This document shows, piece by piece, positions 1 to 7,161 of a stretch of 11,528 nt of DNA; within the stretch, counting starts at the first letter, position 1, and each line of letters starts with the position of its first letter. Position numbers and translations under genes: made by a program. Source of the DNA: an uncultured Oscillibacter sp. (GTDB lineage: Bacteria > Bacillota > Clostridia > Oscillospirales > Oscillospiraceae); the NCBI GenBank assembly GCA_946183715.1, contig CAMHDB010000029.1, positions 1-11,528 of the forward strand, read 5' to 3'. The notes below the pieces were generated by a model. It did not search any database. It worked only from the letters and a program-made list of their open reading frames with translations, and was not told the origin of the DNA.

Positions 1-137
1 ACATGGCGTACATCACGCCGGAGGCCCGGGAAGAAAAGCTCATGGAGTACCCGGAGCTGTTCCGGACGCCGATAGTCCGCAACGGGAAAGAGGCGACAGT
101 CGGATACTGTCCGGACGTGTGGGCAAACTGGAAGTGA
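1..137 (+). CDS. ArsC/Spx-like thioredoxin-fold protein, C-terminal fragment
   Basis: This is the 3' end of a gene that begins outside the window; about 45 codons are visible, closing with TGA. The tail contains TPIVRNGKEATVGY followed by a CPDVW motif. A 'TPIVRNGK.ATVGY' C-terminus is what I recall from the arsenate-reductase-like (ArsC/YffB/Spx, glutaredoxin-fold) small proteins of Clostridia and Negativicutes, where it forms the last strand and helix of the fold. The N-terminal CxxxxK/C redox site that would decide between arsenate reductase, Spx and a redox-inactive relative is not in the window. It is followed 19 nt later by the small membrane-protein gene and probably heads or joins that run. 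Family assignment is from the tail only, so substrate and function are not claimed. Confidence 0.6.
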   Translation, partial: MAYITPEAREEKLMEYPELFRTPIVRNGKEATVGYCPDVWANWK

Positions 138-156
138 CGCCGGGAGGAAAAAGGGC

Positions 157-369
157 ATGAAAAAGCAGATTTTTTGTCTCGTATGCGCGATTCTGTGTAC
201 GCTGATATGGGGCGCGAATTTCGCGGCGGACTTGTATTTTGAACAGCCCCGCGCGGTACTGACGTTTTTACACGGCCTCTGCGCGGTCGTGTGGGCACTG
301 GCGGCGGTGGAGTGGGCGGTTCGTATCCGCCGCGCCCGCAAAGAACAGGCCGGAAAGGATGATGGTTAA
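157..369 (+). CDS. small two-span membrane protein
   Basis: A 70-residue protein that I do not recognise as a named family. It has two hydrophobic segments, at about residues 5-25 and 33-54, joined by a short loop containing FEQPR. The tail is strongly basic (RIRRARK at 56-62) and then acidic, so by the positive-inside rule both ends are probably cytoplasmic. A GGGAGG ribosome site precedes the ATG. Its TAA stop overlaps the ATG of the next gene (TAATG), a translational-coupling arrangement, which suggests it is made together with the YihY-family membrane protein and may act with it. That link is inference from layout only. Confidence 0.7.
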   Translation: MKKQIFCLVCAILCTLIWGANFAADLYFEQPRAVLTFLHGLCAVVWALAAVEWAVRIRRARKEQAGKDDG

Positions 370-1241
370 TGCAGGAGCGTCCGTTCCCGACGCCGCCGCG
401 CAATTCCCTTGCGCGGGGCGCGTATATCATGCTACGCCGCTATGTCCGGCACCAAGTCGGCATGCGGAGCGCCGCGCTGGCCTTTTATCTGCTGTTCGCG
501 ATTTTCCCGATTCTGATTTTCATCAGCGCCCTTGTCGGACTGCTGCAGGCCGATATCGAATCGGAGCTGGCCCGCCTCGGCGACTTCCTCCCCAACTCCG
601 TCGTCATGGTGGTACGGCGCTACCTGACGTTCGTCTCGGCGAACCCCGGCCCGCGCCTGATGATGTTCGGCGCGGTGTTCTCGGTCTACTTCCCGACACG
701 CGCCGCGAATGCCCTTATCAATTCTGTACGCAAGGCCTACCGCCTCGGCCCCCCCGCCGCCGCCCTCGGGCAACTCCTCAAAACCCTGCTCTATACCGTC
801 CTTCTGACTGTGGCGATTATCCTTACAGTCACGCTCATGACCGTCAGCGACCGTATTTTATCATGGGGCGTCGCAAATGTAAACCTCCCGGTGTTCGTCG
901 CCGACTTGTGGGGAATGCTACGCTTCCCGGTTATCGCGCTGGTTGGCTTTTTCGCGCTGTTCGCGCTCTACGCCCTCGCGCAGGACGGGCCCATACACCC
1001 CCGCGACATCTGGCCCGGTACGCTCGCGTCCCTGTTGGGCTGGATGTTCGTCTCGTGGCTCTATACCTTCTACGTCAACAACGTCGCGCGCTATTCCCTC
1101 CTCTACGGCTCCCTCGGTACCATGATGGTACTGCTTATCTGGCTCAACCTCAGCGCAATGGTGCTCATTCTGGGCGCGGAGTTCAACGGTACTTTAATCA
1201 GCCTGCGGAAAGAACGCCTCAACGGCGAACACGCCCACTGA
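369..1241 (+). CDS. YihY/BrkB-family integral membrane protein
   Basis: A 290-residue polytopic membrane protein of the YihY/virulence factor BrkB family, which is typically about 270-330 residues with six membrane segments; the molecular function of the family is not settled. The family hallmarks are visible: an N-terminal AALAFYLLFAIFP segment at residues 35-47, and a C-terminal region running from YGSLGTMM (246) through LIWLNLSAM to LGAEFN (268-273). Hydrophobic segments lie near 35-60, 97-118, 140-165, 184-204, 217-236 and 248-272. The N-terminal tail PFPTPPRNS and the C-terminal RKERLNGEHAH are hydrophilic. The start codon overlaps the stop of the small membrane protein by one base, so initiation is probably by coupled re-initiation. 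The next gene follows after about 15 nt. Confidence 0.9.
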   Translation: MQERPFPTPPRNSLARGAYIMLRRYVRHQVGMRSAALAFYLLFAIFPILIFISALVGLLQADIESELARLGDFLPNSVVMVVRRYLTFVSANPGPRLMMFGAVFSVYFPTRAANALINSVRKAYRLGPPAAALGQLLKTLLYTVLLTVAIILTVTLMTVSDRILSWGVANVNLPVFVADLWGMLRFPVIALVGFFALFALYALAQDGPIHPRDIWPGTLASLLGWMFVSWLYTFYVNNVARYSLLYGSLGTMMVLLIWLNLSAMVLILGAEFNGTLISLRKERLNGEHAH

Positions 1242-1256
1242 ACGAAAGGAATGCCT

Positions 1257-2444
1257 ATGCGAAAGCGGAAACAACGTGTCTTTGAACTCGTGGAAGTCGG
1301 CTACGCCGGGGACTTCTACAGCCGCGCCTATGATTTCCTCGGCGTCGTGGCGATTGTCGTCAACCTCGCCGTCAGCGTGCTGGACACCTACGACGGCATA
1401 CACGACCGTTACGGCGGCCTGCTCGCCTCCCTAGAAACGGTTACGGTACTCTTCTTCACCCTCGACTACGCCCTCCGCGTCTGGACGGCCAGCGAACTCT
1501 ACCCGACAGAGCGTCACCCTGTCCGAAAGTACGTGCTCTCCATGACGGGCCTGATTGATTTATTCTGCTTCCTGCCGTGGTACCTGCCAGTCTTTTTCCC
1601 CGCCGGGGCGGTGGCGTTCCGTATGTTCCGCGTCGTGCGGATTTTCCGCCTGTTCCGCATTAACACCTACTACGACTCCCTCAACGTCATTACGGAGGTC
1701 ATCAGCGGCAAGCGACAGCAACTCTTTTCGTCGCTGTTCATCCTGTGCGTACTGATGTTAGGGGCCAGTCTGTGTATGTACAGCATCGAACACGAGGCCC
1801 AGCCCGACGTATTCGCGAACGCATTCTCCGGAATCTGGTGGGCGGCGTCCACGCTCCTGACAGTCGGCTACGGCGACATCTACCCCATGACTTACGCCGG
1901 GAGACTGTTCGGAATCTGCATTACGTTTCTGGGCGTGGGCATTGTCGCCATTCCTACGGGCATTATCTCCGCCGGATTCGTCGAGCAGTATTCCAAAATC
2001 AAGCGCCTGAGCGAAATCGCCGACGAAGTCGACATTCACTTTATCAAGTTCCGCCTGTCCGGACAGGACACTTGGACGGGCAAGAGTGTCAAGGACTTAG
2101 GGCTTCCGAAGGGCGTCATCCTCGCGGCGATACGGCGCGGACAGGAAGTGATTGTGCCTCGCGGGGGCGTCGTACTCGCCGACGGCGACACGGTCATACT
2201 CGGCGCGGAACCCCTCCGCGACGACCAGCACATTGACTTTCAGGAAGTCACGCTCCGCCGACAGCACCCTTGGAACGGGAAAGCCGTCCGCGACCTCGAC
2301 ATCTCCCGGCATACGCTGATTGTGACAGTACGGCGGGGCAGTCGGGCGCTGATTCCCAACGGCGACTTGGTGCTCAAAGAGGGCGACACCGTCACGCTGT
2401 ACACGCAGATTCCCATGTCGGACGCGGAGAAGGTGCGGATTTAA
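1257..2444 (+). CDS. voltage-gated-type K+ channel with two C-terminal TrkA-C (RCK_C) modules
   Basis: A 395-residue cation channel. It has six predicted membrane helices. S4 (about 120-135) is arginine-rich with the spaced pattern FRMFRVVRIFRLFRI, as in voltage sensors. The selectivity filter TVGYGD lies at about 202-207, followed by S6 with the GIVAIPTGIISAGF gate region. The cytoplasmic part holds two tandem TrkA-C/RCK_C-type modules (about 260-320 and 328-393), each with the W.GK.v.DL core followed by a basic stretch (RRG) and GDTVxL. A Rossmann RCK_N domain with a GxGxxG motif is not visible between S6 and the first module. I chose the second ATG: AAAGGA at 1245-1250 is 6 nt from it, but abuts the ATG at 1251. 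It probably passes K+ across the cytoplasmic membrane, gated by voltage and/or a small ligand; gating is inferred. Confidence 0.92.
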   Translation: MRKRKQRVFELVEVGYAGDFYSRAYDFLGVVAIVVNLAVSVLDTYDGIHDRYGGLLASLETVTVLFFTLDYALRVWTASELYPTERHPVRKYVLSMTGLIDLFCFLPWYLPVFFPAGAVAFRMFRVVRIFRLFRINTYYDSLNVITEVISGKRQQLFSSLFILCVLMLGASLCMYSIEHEAQPDVFANAFSGIWWAASTLLTVGYGDIYPMTYAGRLFGICITFLGVGIVAIPTGIISAGFVEQYSKIKRLSEIADEVDIHFIKFRLSGQDTWTGKSVKDLGLPKGVILAAIRRGQEVIVPRGGVVLADGDTVILGAEPLRDDQHIDFQEVTLRRQHPWNGKAVRDLDISRHTLIVTVRRGSRALIPNGDLVLKEGDTVTLYTQIPMSDAEKVRI

Positions 2445-2463
2445 TCGAACAGGAGGCCCGGCA

Positions 2464-2868
2464 ATGCAACGAAGCAAGCACAATCCCTTTATGGAACACA
2501 GTTTCGTCGAAATAGAGGAACTGACGCCCGAACGCGCCGTCGCGTCGCTGACCATCCGCCCGGAGGTGCGCAACCCCTACGGCATGGTTCACGGCGGCGC
2601 GCTCTACACCCTCGCCGACAACGCCGCGGGCTTTGCCGCCCATACGGACGGGCGCGCCTACGTCACACAGAGCAGTAACCTGTACTTTCTGCGCAACCAG
2701 ACGGAGGGCGTCGTATGCGCGGAGGCGACAGTACGCCGCCGGGGGCGGACGACCTGTCTTGTAGAAGTCGACATTACCGGGGCGGACGGCGCGCTGCTCG
2801 CTTCCGGGACGTTCGTCTACTTCTGCGTTGACCAGACTGCGCAAGCGCCTCAGTCGCCGGAGGGCTGA
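2464..2868 (+). CDS. PaaI-type hotdog-fold thioesterase
   Basis: A 134-residue protein of the PaaI/YbgC-like hotdog superfamily, which hydrolyses acyl- or aryl-CoA thioesters as cytoplasmic homotetramers. The signature NPYGMVHGGALYTLADNAAG spans residues 37-56: the HGG at 43-45 shapes the oxyanion site and D52 in the following helix is the likely catalytic acid. QSSNLYFLRN (69-78) and the TVRRRGRTTCLVEVDI strand (89-104) complete the fold, and the length is typical. An AGGAGG site (2451-2456) lies 7 nt before the ATG. It is the last gene of the plus-strand run, 19 nt behind the K+ channel. Its 3' end overlaps the convergent DUF4317 gene by 19 bp, and no terminator sits between them. The substrate cannot be read from sequence. 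Confidence 0.9.
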   Translation: MQRSKHNPFMEHSFVEIEELTPERAVASLTIRPEVRNPYGMVHGGALYTLADNAAGFAAHTDGRAYVTQSSNLYFLRNQTEGVVCAEATVRRRGRTTCLVEVDITGADGALLASGTFVYFCVDQTAQAPQSPEG

Positions 2869-3998
2869 ACGACGCGCACGGGCATTCCGTTCACGGTCAC
2901 GTCGTGGTCGGCGGGAATCAACAGGTACTTGCGCCCGTCGATGACGCGGTATTCGACCACGTAACTGCAAGACGGGTTGACGGTAACGCGCGCTTCCGGC
3001 GTGATAATCTCGAAGCGCTTGCTGTCAATAAGATTTTCGGGGGTAAGGGCGGCATTTTCGCCGAAGCGTTCCCCGCAGGAACGCTCGAAGGCCTCCAGCC
3101 GTTCCGGCGACGCGCCGCCGTTGCCGAGAATGTCGCACAGCTCGCGGGGCGTCAGCGACAGCGGCTCCGGGTTCTGTTCCTCGCGGTGCTCCTCCATGCG
3201 CTCTAACAACTGTTCGTGGACGGTCTGCAATAAGTCGTAGCCGCACTCGTCCTCCAGCGATTCCGACAGGACATCGTGAAACGCTTCCCGCTGTTCCTCC
3301 GCCGACATCACCGGGCCGGTACGGAATACGGCGTCGATGAACTCCTGATGTAAGTCGCCGGGCTTGCGGGCGTAGTAGAGGGCGTTGTAGATATTCGCGG
3401 CGCGGTCGTCGAAGGCCGGGAACAAAAAGCCTAAATACGTATTATCGACCATCTGCCCGATTGCGCTCCCGTGGAACTCGTTGGCGTCGTGGAAGTAGCG
3501 CAGGGCGTATCCGGCGTCTTTGACGGGGCACAGCGCGCAGATGATGTACGAGAACATGTTCTCCGACTCGTCGACGCGGTCGCGCCCGTCGCGGCCCCGG
3601 CGCGGCACGTCGTACACGTCCGACGCCAGCAGTATCAGGTAGCCGTTCTCGCCGAGGTCGAGCTGGTCAATCACGGTACGGTAGAACGCCTCGCGGGCGT
3701 CGGCGTTCTGCAATTGCGAATTGCGCAAGTCCGACAGCAACTTGTGTTCGTCGCTGTCCATGACCTGCTGTGTCGAGAAAACAATGTCGATGAGGTTCTT
3801 TCCCAGACTGCCCGTGAGCGTCTTTTTCAGGCGCGCCAGATACAGCTCTACTTCCTCCTCCGGCATTAAGCCCAGCGACGTGTCCAGATACGACACAATC
3901 TCGCGGTTTCCGTTGACGTAACAGCCGTAAATGCGGCTGATTGCGTTCTTTTCGGGCCGGAAGCGGCGGCGCAGTTCGTTGACTTCCTTCAGGTTCAT
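2850..3998 (-). CDS. DUF4317 family protein
   Basis: A 382-residue soluble protein that I recognise as DUF4317, a family of unknown function common in Clostridia. The N-terminus (KEVNELRRRFRPEKNAI then RIYGCYVNGN) and the stretch SLGLMPEEEVELYLARLKK are typical. No signal peptide or membrane span is visible, so it is probably cytoplasmic. The frame is open for 25 more codons upstream, but the ATG at 3998 is preferred: GAGAGGGAAG lies just upstream, and the longer version would place coding sequence over a TTGATT-N17-TATAAT promoter. It is a single-gene unit. Its last 19 bp overlap the convergent thioesterase gene, so read-through from either side would produce antisense RNA. Confidence 0.88.
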   Translation of the reverse strand: MNLKEVNELRRRFRPEKNAISRIYGCYVNGNREIVSYLDTSLGLMPEEEVELYLARLKKTLTGSLGKNLIDIVFSTQQVMDSDEHKLLSDLRNSQLQNADAREAFYRTVIDQLDLGENGYLILLASDVYDVPRRGRDGRDRVDESENMFSYIICALCPVKDAGYALRYFHDANEFHGSAIGQMVDNTYLGFLFPAFDDRAANIYNALYYARKPGDLHQEFIDAVFRTGPVMSAEEQREAFHDVLSESLEDECGYDLLQTVHEQLLERMEEHREEQNPEPLSLTPRELCDILGNGGASPERLEAFERSCGERFGENAALTPENLIDSKRFEIITPEARVTVNPSCSYVVEYRVIDGRKYLLIPADHDVTVNGMPVRVVQPSGD

Positions 3999-4035
3999 AT
4001 CGAAACTTCCCTCTCTGTTCGTAGCGGTTTGGCGT

Positions 4036-4064
4036 ATTATAACAGATTCCTTGTCCGGAATCAA
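4036..4064 (-). promoter_or_regulatory. sigma-A promoter of the DUF4317 gene
   Basis: On the minus strand, TTGATT (4064-4059) and a perfect TATAAT (4041-4036) are separated by exactly 17 bp. The predicted transcription start is near 4029, which leaves a leader of about 30 nt containing the GAGAGGG ribosome site. The position fixes the gene start at 3998. Confidence 0.8.
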
Positions 4065-4071
4065 GCGCGGC

Positions 4072-4107
4072 AAACGGCCTCCCCCTGCGGTACGGGGAAG
4101 GCCGTTT
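4072..4107 (-). terminator. hairpin terminator after the acetyltransferase gene
   Basis: AAACGGCCT (4072-4080) and AGGCCGTTT (4099-4107) are perfect inverted arms, extended inwards by CCCC/GGGG pairs around a loop of about 8 nt. It starts 5 nt after the stop codon of the acetyltransferase on the minus strand. The U tract on the minus transcript is short (UUU then GCC), so it is a strong stem with a weak tail. It may also insulate the DUF4317 promoter next to it. Confidence 0.7.
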
Positions 4108-4112
4108 ATGAT

Positions 4113-4724
4113 TCACAGGTTGTCCCAGTCGATTTTGTCGGACTTGTAGAAGAACTCGCGGTCGCGCTCCCCGACGGCCCGGAGCACTTTGCACGGATTC
4201 CCGACGGCGAGCACGTCGCCGGGGATGTCCTTCGTGACGATACTCCCGGCCCCGATAACCGCATTGCCGCCGATAGTCACGCCGGGGACAATCACGACGC
4301 CCGCCCCAATCCACGCGTTGTCGCCGATGTGAACGTCGCGGTTGTATTGCAGGCCTCTTGCGCGGAGTTCGGGGTCAATGGGGTGATTCGCGGTGGCAAT
4401 CGTGACATTCGGCCCGAACATCACCTTGTCGCCGACGTAAATGTGCCCGTCGTCGACGAGGGTCAGGTTGAAGTTGGCGTAGACGCCCGCGCCGAAATGT
4501 ACGTGGTGCCCGCCCCAGCTGGCGCGGAACGGGAGTTCGATATAGCAGTTGTCGCCGCACTCCGCGAAGACTTCCCGCATATAGGCCTCTTTGGCGGCGT
4601 AGTCGGAGGGCCGCAACTGGTTGAAGGCCCATAGCCTGTCCTGAAAGGGCACCTGTTCGCGCATAATCTCCGGGTCGCCGGGGTCGTAAATCAGGCCCTG
4701 TAACATTCTCTCGTACTGCGTCAT
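4113..4724 (-). CDS. maltose/galactoside-type sugar O-acetyltransferase (left-handed beta-helix)
   Basis: A 203-residue hexapeptide-repeat acetyltransferase of the Maa/LacA/NodL type, which transfers acetyl from acetyl-CoA to a sugar hydroxyl. The N-terminal cap (MTQYERMLQGLIYDPGDPEI) matches the Maa domain. The hexapeptide coils run from about residue 75 to 180, for example VHIGDNAWIGAGVVIVPGVT. The catalytic histidine is H114 within ATANHPIDPELR, the hallmark of this subgroup. The C-terminus has VGNPCKVLRAVGERD. I start at the ATG at 4724: the GAGG overlapping the stop of the preceding gene is 7 nt away, which suits it better than the GTG six bases upstream. It is the last gene of the DUF1846 operon and is followed by a strong hairpin. 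The natural acceptor is unknown; a general detoxifying role is only a guess. Confidence 0.92.
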   Translation of the reverse strand: MTQYERMLQGLIYDPGDPEIMREQVPFQDRLWAFNQLRPSDYAAKEAYMREVFAECGDNCYIELPFRASWGGHHVHFGAGVYANFNLTLVDDGHIYVGDKVMFGPNVTIATANHPIDPELRARGLQYNRDVHIGDNAWIGAGVVIVPGVTIGGNAVIGAGSIVTKDIPGDVLAVGNPCKVLRAVGERDREFFYKSDKIDWDNL

Positions 4725-4733
4725 ACGCACACC

Positions 4734-5201
4734 TCACTTTTCCCGGACGCGCTTCCCGGTCATGTGCTCTACGGTCAGTTCCAGACACTGTACGCGCTTC
4801 CCGTCCTTTTGCAGTTCGCTTTCCACGTAGTCGGGGGCGGCGTACTTCAGGCCCAGCGCCCGGACGCGTTCCAATACTTCCGCGCGGTCGTCGAGAATCC
4901 GCACCCGCCCGAATACAATCACGCTCCGGAATGTCAGCCACCATTCCCCGGGGGCGCGCTCCCCGGCGTCCATGACGCAGAACGTCGCCTTGTCGCAACG
5001 CCGGATTGCGTCTATTTTGTGCCCCTCCCCGGCGCAGTGGAAGTACAGCTTCCCGCCCTCGTAGACGAAATCGAGCGGCACCGTATAGGGGTAGCCGTCG
5101 TCGCCGGACACGGCCAGCACGCCGCGCGGCGCACGGCGCAGGATTTCCGCGCACTCCGATTCCGGCAACTGCTGTCCGTGGCGGCGCATTTCGCGGAACA
5201 T
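4734..5201 (-). CDS. pyridoxamine 5'-phosphate oxidase-fold flavin protein (Nim-like)
   Basis: A 155-residue split-barrel protein of the pyridoxamine-phosphate-oxidase/flavin-reductase-like superfamily, in the group often annotated as 5-nitroimidazole-resistance (Nim)-like. Visible marks are the N-terminal FREMRRHGQ, then RGVLAVSGDDGYPYTVPLDFVY at about 26-47, KLYFHCAGEGHK (51-62), which usually contacts the flavin phosphate, and FRSVIVFGRVRI (91-102). It probably binds FMN or a related cofactor as a dimer. I chose the ATG at 5201, 10 nt after AAGGAG. A GTG at 5210 lies only 1 nt from that site and is unlikely. It sits 14 nt behind the DUF1846 stop and 9 nt before the acetyltransferase start, so it is clearly the middle gene of the operon. 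Nitroimidazole resistance itself is not shown by sequence. Confidence 0.87.
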   Translation of the reverse strand: MFREMRRHGQQLPESECAEILRRAPRGVLAVSGDDGYPYTVPLDFVYEGGKLYFHCAGEGHKIDAIRRCDKATFCVMDAGERAPGEWWLTFRSVIVFGRVRILDDRAEVLERVRALGLKYAAPDYVESELQKDGKRVQCLELTVEHMTGKRVREK

Positions 5202-5215
5202 CGCATTCACGCTCC

Positions 5216-6700
5216 TTACTTGTGGTATAACCGTTTGGTCTCGTATTGCGGCTCACAGGTGACGTTAATGCCGAGTTGCCGCAAGAGGTTGATATCCTCC
5301 TCACTGAGGATTACGGAAAAGTGGGCGTCACAGCCGTGGAGTTTCGGCAACTGCTGTTGTGCGAGGTCGGCGAAAGGATTTGTCAAAGCGGAAATCGTCA
5401 GGGCCATCAGCACCTCGTCGGTATGGAGCCGGGGATTCTTATGTCCCATGTAGCGCGTTTTGAGGCGGCAGACAGGTTCGAGTACCTGCGGCGACATGAT
5501 GTCCAGATTCTGGTCGATACCGCACAGGGCTTTCAGGGCGTTGAGGAGCAGGGACGACGCCGCGCCCAGCCGCGAGGACGTTTTGCCGGTGATAATGCGC
5601 CCGTCGTTGAGCACCATGGCCCCGGCGGGGGCGGAGGTGTCCTCGGCCTTTTTCATGGCGGCGGCGATTGCGGGGTTGAGTTCCGGCGTGACGCCGCCGC
5701 GCCGCATAATCAGCTCAAGGCGCCGGACGGCGGCGTCCTGTCCGCGGCCCTGCACGCGTTCGACGAGGGCGGCGTAGTAGCGGCGGAGAATCTCCCGGCA
5801 GGACGCCGCGCGGCAGATTTCGTCGTCGATGATACACTTCCCGGCCATATTCACGCCCATGTCCGTCGGGGAGCGGTACGGCGAGCCGCCCTGAATCTGC
5901 TGGAACATGGCGCTGAGTACGGGGAAGGTCTCCACGTCGCGGTTGTAGTTGACGGCGGTGGCCCCGTAGGCCTCTAGATGGAACGGGTCAATCATATTCA
6001 CGTCGTCCAAGTCGGCGGTTGCGGCCTCGTAGGCGAGGTTCACCGGGTGCGTCAGGGGCAGGTTCCAGACGGGGAACGTCTCGAACTTGGCGTAGCCGGA
6101 CGTGACGCCGCGCTTGTAGTCGTGGTAGAGCTGTGACAGGCAGGTGGCCATTTTGCCGCTCCCGGGGCCGGGGGCCGTCACGACGACCAAAGAGTGCGTA
6201 GTCTCTATGTAGTCGTTGCGCCCGAGGCCGTCGTCGCTGACGACGTGGGGGATGTCGCCGGGGTAATTCTCAATGGTGTAGTGGCAGTAACAGCGGACGC
6301 CGAGCGCCCGGAGGCGTTGCAGGAACGCGTTGGCGGCCCCCTGTCCCTGATAGCGCGTGACGACCACGCCGCCGACGTACAGGCCGAGGGAGTGGAAAAT
6401 GTCCATGAGGCGGAGCACGTCGTCGTCGTAGGTGATGCCGAGGTCGCCGCGAATCTTGCTCTTCTCGATGTCGGCGGCGTTGATGGCAATCACGATTTCG
6501 ACGTCTTCCTTCAACTGCTGGAGCATTTTCATTTTGCTGTCCGGCTGGAATCCGGGCAGAACCCGCGAGGCGTGGTAGTCGTCGAACAGCTTCCCGCCGA
6601 ACTCGAGGTAGAGCTTCCCGCCGAAACGCGCGATTCTCTCCTTGATTTTCTCCGACTGGATTTCCACGTACTTCTGATTGTCGAAGCCTGTTTTGTTCAT
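5216..6700 (-). CDS. DUF1846 family protein
   Basis: A 494-residue protein recognised as DUF1846, a family of about 500 residues with known folds but no agreed function. The N-terminus (NKTGFDNQKYVEIQSEKIKERI, written in two parts across 2-23) and FGGKLFDDYHASRVLPGF (34-51) are diagnostic. A P-loop-like APGPGSGK at 176-183 follows the strand SLVVVT and precedes a helix, suggesting nucleotide or phosphate binding. Later conserved-looking pieces are THPVNLAYEAATADL (217-231) and a C-terminal region with CDAHFSVILSEEDINLLRQL. AGGGAG lies 6-7 nt before the ATG. It is the first gene of a three-gene operon; the AAGGAG ribosome site of the next gene overlaps its TAA stop. No membrane segment is visible. 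The exact reaction is not known to me. Confidence 0.9.
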   Translation of the reverse strand: MNKTGFDNQKYVEIQSEKIKERIARFGGKLYLEFGGKLFDDYHASRVLPGFQPDSKMKMLQQLKEDVEIVIAINAADIEKSKIRGDLGITYDDDVLRLMDIFHSLGLYVGGVVVTRYQGQGAANAFLQRLRALGVRCYCHYTIENYPGDIPHVVSDDGLGRNDYIETTHSLVVVTAPGPGSGKMATCLSQLYHDYKRGVTSGYAKFETFPVWNLPLTHPVNLAYEAATADLDDVNMIDPFHLEAYGATAVNYNRDVETFPVLSAMFQQIQGGSPYRSPTDMGVNMAGKCIIDDEICRAASCREILRRYYAALVERVQGRGQDAAVRRLELIMRRGGVTPELNPAIAAAMKKAEDTSAPAGAMVLNDGRIITGKTSSRLGAASSLLLNALKALCGIDQNLDIMSPQVLEPVCRLKTRYMGHKNPRLHTDEVLMALTISALTNPFADLAQQQLPKLHGCDAHFSVILSEEDINLLRQLGINVTCEPQYETKRLYHK

Positions 6701-6741
6701 GGTGTTCTCCCTTTTGGCCCAAGTCCGCTAGCTATCCCGTT

Positions 6742-6770
6742 ACTATACCACAGTTTTGCGGGCATGGGAA
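6742..6770 (-). promoter_or_regulatory. sigma-A promoter of the DUF1846 operon
   Basis: On the minus strand, TTCCCA (6770-6765) and TATAGT (6747-6742) are separated by 17 bp. Start of transcription is expected near 6735, giving a leader of about 35 nt with an AGGGAG ribosome site. The -35 matches consensus at four of six bases and the -10 at five of six. Confidence 0.6.
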
Positions 6771-6789
6771 TACAGGATTTTTTAACGAA

Positions 6790-6821
6790 TCCCGCCGGAA
6801 AGTTTGGTTACTTTGACGGGA
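6790..6821 (-). terminator. possible hairpin terminator after the small-gene trio
   Basis: TCCCGTC and GGCGGGA arms enclose an inner AAAGT/ACTTT stem with a 6-nt loop and a CC bulge. It begins one base after the stop codon of the last trio gene. On the minus transcript it is followed by UUCGUU and then an A run rather than a U run, so it is not a textbook intrinsic terminator. Confidence 0.4.
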
Positions 6822-6822
6822 G

Positions 6823-7158
6823 TCAGAGAATGAGCAGGAGGCCCAGCGCGACAAGCAGTTCCTCGTCGGCGCCCTCGCGGTAGAGCAGGAACAGCAGACA
6901 GAGCAGTAACAGGTCTCCGGTGTCGATGTTCTCCGCGTGGGAGACTTGGAGCAGGTGCCGCAGGAAGCCTTGCAGGCCGTCCCGTACAGGCGGCCCGTGC
7001 ATTTCCGGGGACGGCCCTTCCGGCGGGCTGTGCGGCGGCGGTGACGCTTCCGGAGGCGGGCCGGGCGGCGGGACGTGCGGAGGACGATGGGGTTTTCCAT
7101 CGTCCTCCGTAATGCGAGTGTATGTGCCGCGGTCGTTGCGAATGTAGCGGTTGTACAC
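6823..7158 (-). CDS. small proline-rich protein with leucine-rich C-terminus (trio gene 3)
   Basis: An 111-residue protein starting at GTG. AGGG upstream, inside the end of the preceding gene, is 7 nt away, and only 3 nt separate the two genes, so translation is coupled. Residues 1-22 are polar (YNRYIRNDRGTYTRI). Residues 23-58 are dominated by prolines (PHVPPPGPPPEASPPPH and more). The C-terminus (80-111) is a hydrophobic stretch with acidic punctuation: TGDLLLLCLLFLLYREGADEE followed by LLVALGLLLIL, which could be one or two membrane-associated helices. I do not recognise a named family, but GDLLLL..LLLLY.EG.DEELL-type tails recur in hypothetical proteins of spore-forming Clostridia as far as I recall. 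Its position next to spoIIP suggests a sporulation role; this is inference. Confidence 0.72.
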   Translation of the reverse strand: MYNRYIRNDRGTYTRITEDDGKPHRPPHVPPPGPPPEASPPPHSPPEGPSPEMHGPPVRDGLQGFLRHLLQVSHAENIDTGDLLLLCLLFLLYREGADEELLVALGLLLIL

Positions 7159-7161
7159 GGC

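Noticed and set aside
359..1285. A 308-codon open frame overlapping the YihY gene in another frame
   Set aside because: It is Arg/Pro-rich with no recognisable domain, as expected for a shifted frame of a GC-rich gene; the YihY frame has clear family motifs.
3999..4073. A 25-codon N-terminal extension of the DUF4317 gene
   Set aside because: It would cover a TTGATT-N17-TATAAT promoter, and the family begins at the MNLKEV start, which has its own ribosome site.
4029..5977. Long plus-strand frames opposite the DUF1846, flavin-protein and acetyltransferase genes
   Set aside because: They mirror the real minus-strand genes, lack ribosome sites, and their compositions are typical of antisense frames in GC-rich DNA.
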